Shown one piece after another: positions 59,395 through 64,000 of a stretch of DNA of 64,000 nt. How positions within the stretch are numbered: position 1 is the stretch's first letter; every line of letters starts with the position of its first letter. Below the pieces are notes generated by a model. That model searched no databases and had not been told where the DNA came from. It worked only from the letters and a program-made list of their open reading frames with translations. The translations under genes and the position numbers were made by a program. Origin of the DNA: Epiperipatus broadwayi (taxonomy: Eukaryota; Onychophora; Udeonychophora; Euonychophora; Peripatidae); NCBI GenBank assembly GCA_028023455.1, contig JAQFVV010012530.1, positions 1,488,001 to 1,552,000 on the forward strand, given 5' to 3'.

Positions 59395-59545
59395 GTAATC
59401 AATAGATATTAGTTTTGAACTTTAGTTTTCATTGATGAAGGCAAAAACCCAGAAAGTGGTAGGTCTGAAGGTCAAGATTTTATAACCTTGTTTCATTATT
59501 TACTTAAGCTTACATTAGCTGGCCCTAGCGTAGGCGAAAATAATT
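59395..59545 (+). repeat. Diverged hammerhead-family copy
   Basis: Carries 'tcattgatgaaggc', 'cccagaaag' and 'aggtctgaagg', corresponding to CTGATGAAGGC, CCAGAAAC and AGTCTGGGG of the best copy. The core is mutated at several places. Confidence 0.4.
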
Positions 59546-60196
59546 GCCCTATAAAACCAATCTTTAAAATAAGTTCTATGATTCACATTGCTTTTATCAT
59601 AAAAGTAAAATTTAATATTATAATGAATGGAAAATATCTTAAATAAACCATCCATTAGTAGCATTTATTTAATTATCTACTGTTGCCTTCTCTTTGTATG
59701 ACCACACTATCTATTTTCACAAGACTTTCTGAGAATAATTGATATTGTTTAACTTACTCTCTCTCAGTTGACATTTAAGACAAAAATTTAATGGTTAGCT
59801 ATTAATTACTTTATTGATTTGGGTGTATGAGCAGATGACTTTAAGTAATGGTGTTGAATTTAATTAGCATTCACTAAACCATCTTTCAATTGATGAGCAA
59901 ATTAAAGTCAGTTAATGGATGATGAAGATATATTATTTTGTTTAATAAGTGGATTTAAAACAAAAATCTTCTGTTCGAGTTTGATTTTTTATTCAATTTA
60001 TAAATTCTTAAAAAATGTTTATAACTTTTATTGTGTGACAACTTACTGTTGATTTAATCTATTTCTCTTTTTCTTCTACGTTTAATAAAAAGTCAATAAT
60101 GTCACTTTTTAAATTACACAAGAAATAACTTTTCCCTTACCGTCATCATCAACCATTATCAATCCACTGCAGGATGAAGGTCTCTCCAAGTTTAAT

Positions 60197-60625
60197 CTAC
60201 CTTCTCCGATCTTTAGCTTCTCTTCTCCACATCACTCCTGCACATTTTCTTATTTCATTCACACATCTCACATGTGGTCTTTTTCCGGGTCTTTTACAAT
60301 TTCTTGAAATCCAGTTTAAGATTTCAATTGTCCATCTATTATCATCTCTTCTAGCAATATGACCAGCCCAACTCCACTTCAATCTTTTAATTTTTTCAGT
60401 GAGGTCAGTAACACCTATTTGTTCTTTTACCCATACATTGCATTTTCGATCTCTTCTTGAAACTCCCAACATGCATCTCTCCATACTTCTTTGAGTAGTC
60501 TGGAGTCTCTGTATTACTCGTCTATTAAGTGTCCAAGTCTCAGATCCATAAGTAAGAACTGGTAAAACACATTTGTTAAAAACCTTCCTTTTCAAACACA
60601 TAGGCATATTTTCTTTTAGTATCAA
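60197..60625 (-). pseudogene. RTE-like LINE C-terminal region
   Basis: Reads KRKVFNKCVLPVLTYGSETW, then TTQRSMERCMLGVSRRDR and WSWAGHIARRDDNRW, ending in a KDRRR-like basic tail. YGSETW, the MLG(I/V)S motif and the W(A)GH(I/V)AR motif are characteristic of the region after the reverse transcriptase in RTE/BovB elements. It is separated from the catalytic region by at least one stop near 60715. Confidence 0.85.
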
Positions 60626-60857
60626 GTTATTTCTACCAAAAGCACTCCAACCAAGTTTAATTCTATGATTAATTTCATCGATTATGTTTCCATCTGTATT
60701 AATAATCTGATCAAATTATTTGTAACTGTTAATTTCTTCTAATTCATCATAATCAATCTTTATTTTCATATTTTGAGCAAATCGATTAAACATTACTTTA
60801 GTCTTTTTAACATTTATCTTTAATCCTACTTTCATCTGATAACTCCTGCAACATTTC

Positions 60858-61987
60858 CTACAGCTCTGAAGCATTATTTGCAAAAACAACTATATCATCT
60901 GCAAAATCTAAATGATTTAAATAATCTCCATTTACTTTCACTCCTTTAGTTTCCCATTTTAATCCACAAAATACTTCTTGCAACACTGCTGTAAAAAGTT
61001 TTGGAGATATGGAGTCACCTTGTCTTACACCTTTCACAATGTTGACTTTCCCAGTATCATTATGCAATCTAATTGTTGCTACTGCATTTTTATAAATATT
61101 TTTAAAATATGACAATATCCTGAATCTATACCTTGATGATCCAATGCTTTAATCACTGAAGAAATGTTTATAGAATCAAATGCCTTTTCATAATCTACAA
61201 ATCCAAAACATAATGGCAACTCATATTCATTTGACCTTTCTATAACTTCTCTCAATACCTGGATATGATCTACTGTTCTAAAACCACTTTTAAATCCAGC
61301 TTGTTCATTTGGTTGGTGGAAATCCAATGTTCATTGTAGATGAGTTGTAATTATCTTGGTAAATATTTTGTATAATACTGATAAAAGGCTGATAAGTCTG
61401 TAATTTCTAATATCTTCTTTATCACCTTTTTTAAATATTAATATTATTACTGCATTCTTCCAATCATCTGGTACATCTTTATCATTTAGACATTTGGTAT
61501 ATAACTTTGCTAAAATTTTTTCTATTTCTTCACCTGCTTCTTTTAATAAATCAATTATAATTCCATCATTACCTGGAGCCTTTCCTTTCTTCATACATTT
61601 AATTGCATGTTTCACTTCTTCATTTAAATTCTGGGCAATTCAGAAGATGTAATAGGAATAGAAGGTACTTGTTATTTATTACTATATAATTCTTGATAAA
61701 AGTCTTCTACCGATTTCATAATGTCATCTCTCTTTTTAGTAATAATTCCATCTTTTTTTTCTTATTGCAGATATAAATTTCCTACCAATACCAAAATGTT
61801 GTTTTACATTCTTGAGACTTTTATTTTCTTCTACAGCTTTCCTTGCTAGTTCACAGTTATACTTTCTTATATCATTTTCAACTCTTTTCCATACCATTTT
61901 ACAAAATTCGAGATATTCAATCCTTTTTAATGCATCATTTTTGTATATCTTAATATTCCTTCTTTTCTTCATAAATTTATTGGTCAA
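60858..61987 (-). pseudogene. RTE-like LINE linker and reverse transcriptase
   Basis: Pieces 61987-61736 (basic linker), 61615-61331, 61327-61079 and 61115-60858 read GKAPGNDGIIIDLLKE, KKGDKEDIRNYRLISLLSV, EQAGFKSGFRTVDHI, GFVDYEKAFDSI, VKGVRQGDSISPKLF and HLDFADDIVVFANN. These are reverse-transcriptase boxes 0 to 5 with an intact FADD. Frame breaks near 61660, 61329 and 61100 inactivate it. Confidence 0.85.
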
Positions 61988-62995
61988 TTGCTGCTTTTTC
62001 CACCAGCTATCTTTGTTGCAGTTTTTAAAAGTGTATCAGTTATTTTCATATTAATTTCATTCAAATCTGAATCATGTTCAAAATCTACTAATAATTGAAA
62101 CCGATTTGTAAGTTCTAATTTAAATTCATTAGAATGTTTCTGAAGATTAGGAATATCAACTGTAAAAATTGTTTTTCTTAATAATTTTTGTCTCTCTAGT
62201 TTTGCATTAACACGTATCTTACATCTTACTAATCGATGATCACTTCCTGTGTTAAATTTATTAAGAACATTACAATCTTGAAATAAGTATTTTCTGTTAG
62301 TCAAAATATAATCCAATTCTGCTGAACCTTCATTGGGATGCTTCCATGTCCATTTCCTTTTAACATTTTTCTCAAAAAAAGAATTCATAATATAAAGTTT
62401 TTCTTTTTCAGCAAACTCCACTAGTCTATGTCCTCTCTCATTTCTATTACCATAACCAAAATTACCTATAGCATTTTCATCTTTCATTTGTTTACCAATT
62501 CTAGCATTAAAGTCTCCCATAACAATTTTTAAAATGTTGTTTACTCTGATTGAAAGCCTTTTGTACATCCATATAAAAATCTTCTATTACTTCATCACTA
62601 TGAGCACTTGTTGGGGCAGAAACCTGAATTATCTGCATTTGGTATCTGCTATTAAGTTGTATAACTAATCTTGCCACTCTGTCTGATACACCATCAATCT
62701 CCACAAAATTGTTCTTCCACTTTTTATTTATAATGAATCCTACTCCACTTGTATTTCCAATATTTGTGCCTTTATAATAGAGTACATGTCCACTTTTTAA
62801 ATCAATTGTCTCTTCATCTTTTCTTCTAACTTCACAAAGTCCAATAATGTCCCATTTAATATAAGACAGTTCTTCTTCTAATTCTTGCAATCTTCCTTCA
62901 CTTGAAAGGGATCTGCAGTTGTAAGTACCTAAATAAAAAGTCGTCATCAAATGGCAATCTGGGTCCGCAATCAGGGGATTCTTAGCACCCTCCAC
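61984..62995 (-). pseudogene. RTE-like LINE endonuclease domain
   Basis: Two overlapping frames (62995-62507 and 62568-61984) read LGTYNCRSLSSEGRLQELE, then LCEVRRKDEE and SGVGFIINKKW, and then MGDFNARIGKQ, KWTWKHPNEGSAELDYIL and TGSDHRLVR. These are the catalytic motifs N, E, GDFN and SDH of apurinic endonucleases, in order. A frameshift lies at about 62510-62565, just before GDFN. Otherwise the active-site residues look intact. The enzyme nicks the target site to start reverse transcription. Confidence 0.8.
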
Positions 62996-64000
62996 CTTCA
63001 GCCACCAACTGCTACCTTGGTTGATGACTTTACAGCCTCCTGGGAATAAGGGCCATTATTTATTTTTGTCTATCATAATTGTATATATCTATTGGGAAAA
63101 TATCATTTACACAAACATTCATTCTGCCTTATCAGGCAACTGAGAAGAAAGACCATAGTGTTTCTTGATCTTAAACTCAGAGATAAAAAGCCAATAAACT
63201 CACCTCGCTGGCTACTGCGTGTTGGTAAGCAGCCCATCCATGTTCGTATACTATATGAATAATCACATAATAATAACAGCTGCAACGACAAGAACGTATG
63301 GAATGGACATTAGAAATTTGCCCTTAAGCCCTTATAATTGACCTTTAATGTGCATTTCCTTTTTTTTTTCTTCTTACTTTTTTCTTCTTTTTTGCTTTCA
63401 TCATATTCCTTTTTCTACAGTCAACTTAAAGTTTTCTTTCCAGTTTCTTTTCTTCTTCTTCTGATTCCTTCCTTTTCTCTTTGAATTTCTCTTTCAATAT
63501 ATGATTTGCAATTTTTAAAATCAAAAATAAATTTCTTATTCATTAATAAAGCAATTACATTATTATATAACTAAATATTGTGTACAAATGATGAATGCTC
63601 ACTGTAAACTATAAGCAACAATAAGTTTTAATTTGTCTTTGTTGTATCGTATAGTATAAACTAGGAGCCTCTGTGTTGTACTTTCATCATAGGATTTACT
63701 CAGCTTTAAAAAATTTCATATTCATAAGAGGAAAAAATATTTTAAATTTAATTTAAAATTATAAATATTTAACAATTTGAATTGATAACATTTTTTGGAT
63801 AAATAACATTAACGTAGTCTTATTCTCAAGGGCCGTTGGATAATTACTTTTACTCAGCTTTAAAAAATTTGAATTAAGAGCTCAGACCATCTACAATAAA
63901 AATATTTTTGTAAATTTAAATTGAATACTCATGTGGTATCCATAGTAGGCAATTTGATAGCATTTACATGTATTCTCTAATTTTTTATTAATTAAATAGA

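Larger units (their letters stand above)
60127..63055 (-). mobile_element. RTE/BovB-like LINE, nearly full length, broken
   Basis: The minus strand, from 62995 to 60197, carries endonuclease, linker, reverse transcriptase and C-terminal region, followed by a 3' end with CTGCAGTGGATTGATAATGG and a short GATGATGA tail, as in RTE/BovB-type LINEs. At least five frame breaks separate the open pieces. A decayed relative sits at 24833-25015. The 5' edge near 63055 is approximate and no target duplication was found. Confidence 0.8.
55012..64000. other. Region upstream of the first recognised kinesin exon
   Basis: Holds a foldback MITE (55587-55905), a truncated LINE (55930-56765), weak SINE-like and family fragments near 59070-59545 and an RTE-like LINE (60127-63055). 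Stretches 55012-55586, 56770-59060, 59550-60126 and 63056-64000 are AT-rich and show nothing recognised. The motor-domain exons were searched for and not seen. The region is either intron or intergenic. Confidence 0.5.

Noticed and set aside
1-64000. CRISPR arrays, rRNA genes and canonical intact tRNA genes
   Set aside because: None seen; the tRNA-like pieces lack full cloverleaf potential and look like SINE parts.

Overview
The window looks like a stretch of an AT-rich, transposon-filled animal genome. I infer a lophotrochozoan, possibly a cephalopod, from the very long introns, the mix of Tx1-like, RTE/BovB-like and Penelope-like elements, and tRNA-derived SINE-like pieces. That placement is inference, not proof. 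No bacterial-style gene layout is present. Nearly all long open frames belong to transposable elements.

The only host gene I can support is a kinesin-3 on the minus strand. Seven small exons with good splice sites lie between 55011 and 2662. They encode the neck/coiled coil, an FHA domain, the post-FHA segment and a further coiled coil. The sequence resembles KIF28/KLP-6-type kinesins. The motor domain should lie beyond 64000 and the C-terminus beyond position 1. Phases match across exons, except between the exons at 46349-46417 and 34194-34378, where at least one exon of length 3n+1 is missing.

The introns hold layered mobile DNA, listed by increasing coordinate: a solo LTR with 5-bp TSD (3388-3982); a 0.77-kb TIR element (7113-7884); a 67-bp retroposed tRNA-head with 16-bp TSD (9064-9130); a decayed LINE endonuclease (about 9400-10000); a TIR element (10610-18582) split by a full-length Tx1-like LINE with 12-bp TSD (12566-18479); an inverted array (26488-27450); three roughly 2-kb LTR-like copies inserted in TA tracts (27474-29674, 31681-33867, 34948-36970); a decayed Penelope-like element (40380-42225) with inverted endonuclease fragments nearby (43201-43640); another LTR-like element and a MITE (43662-46003); a hammerhead-bearing repeat family (46845 onward); and a decayed LINE with a recent 178-bp duplication (50300-51640). 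Upstream of the exon at 54864 lie a foldback element, a truncated Tx1-like LINE 3' end and a nearly full-length but broken RTE/BovB-like LINE (60127-63055, minus).

The most interesting signal is a hammerhead-ribozyme-like motif. A nearly complete type-I core sits at 46845-46886 in a dispersed repeat whose other copies are decayed and sometimes arranged as palindromes. A second hammerhead-like core sits just 3' of the Penelope-like endonuclease frame (40382-40416, minus). Both would need folding and cleavage tests.
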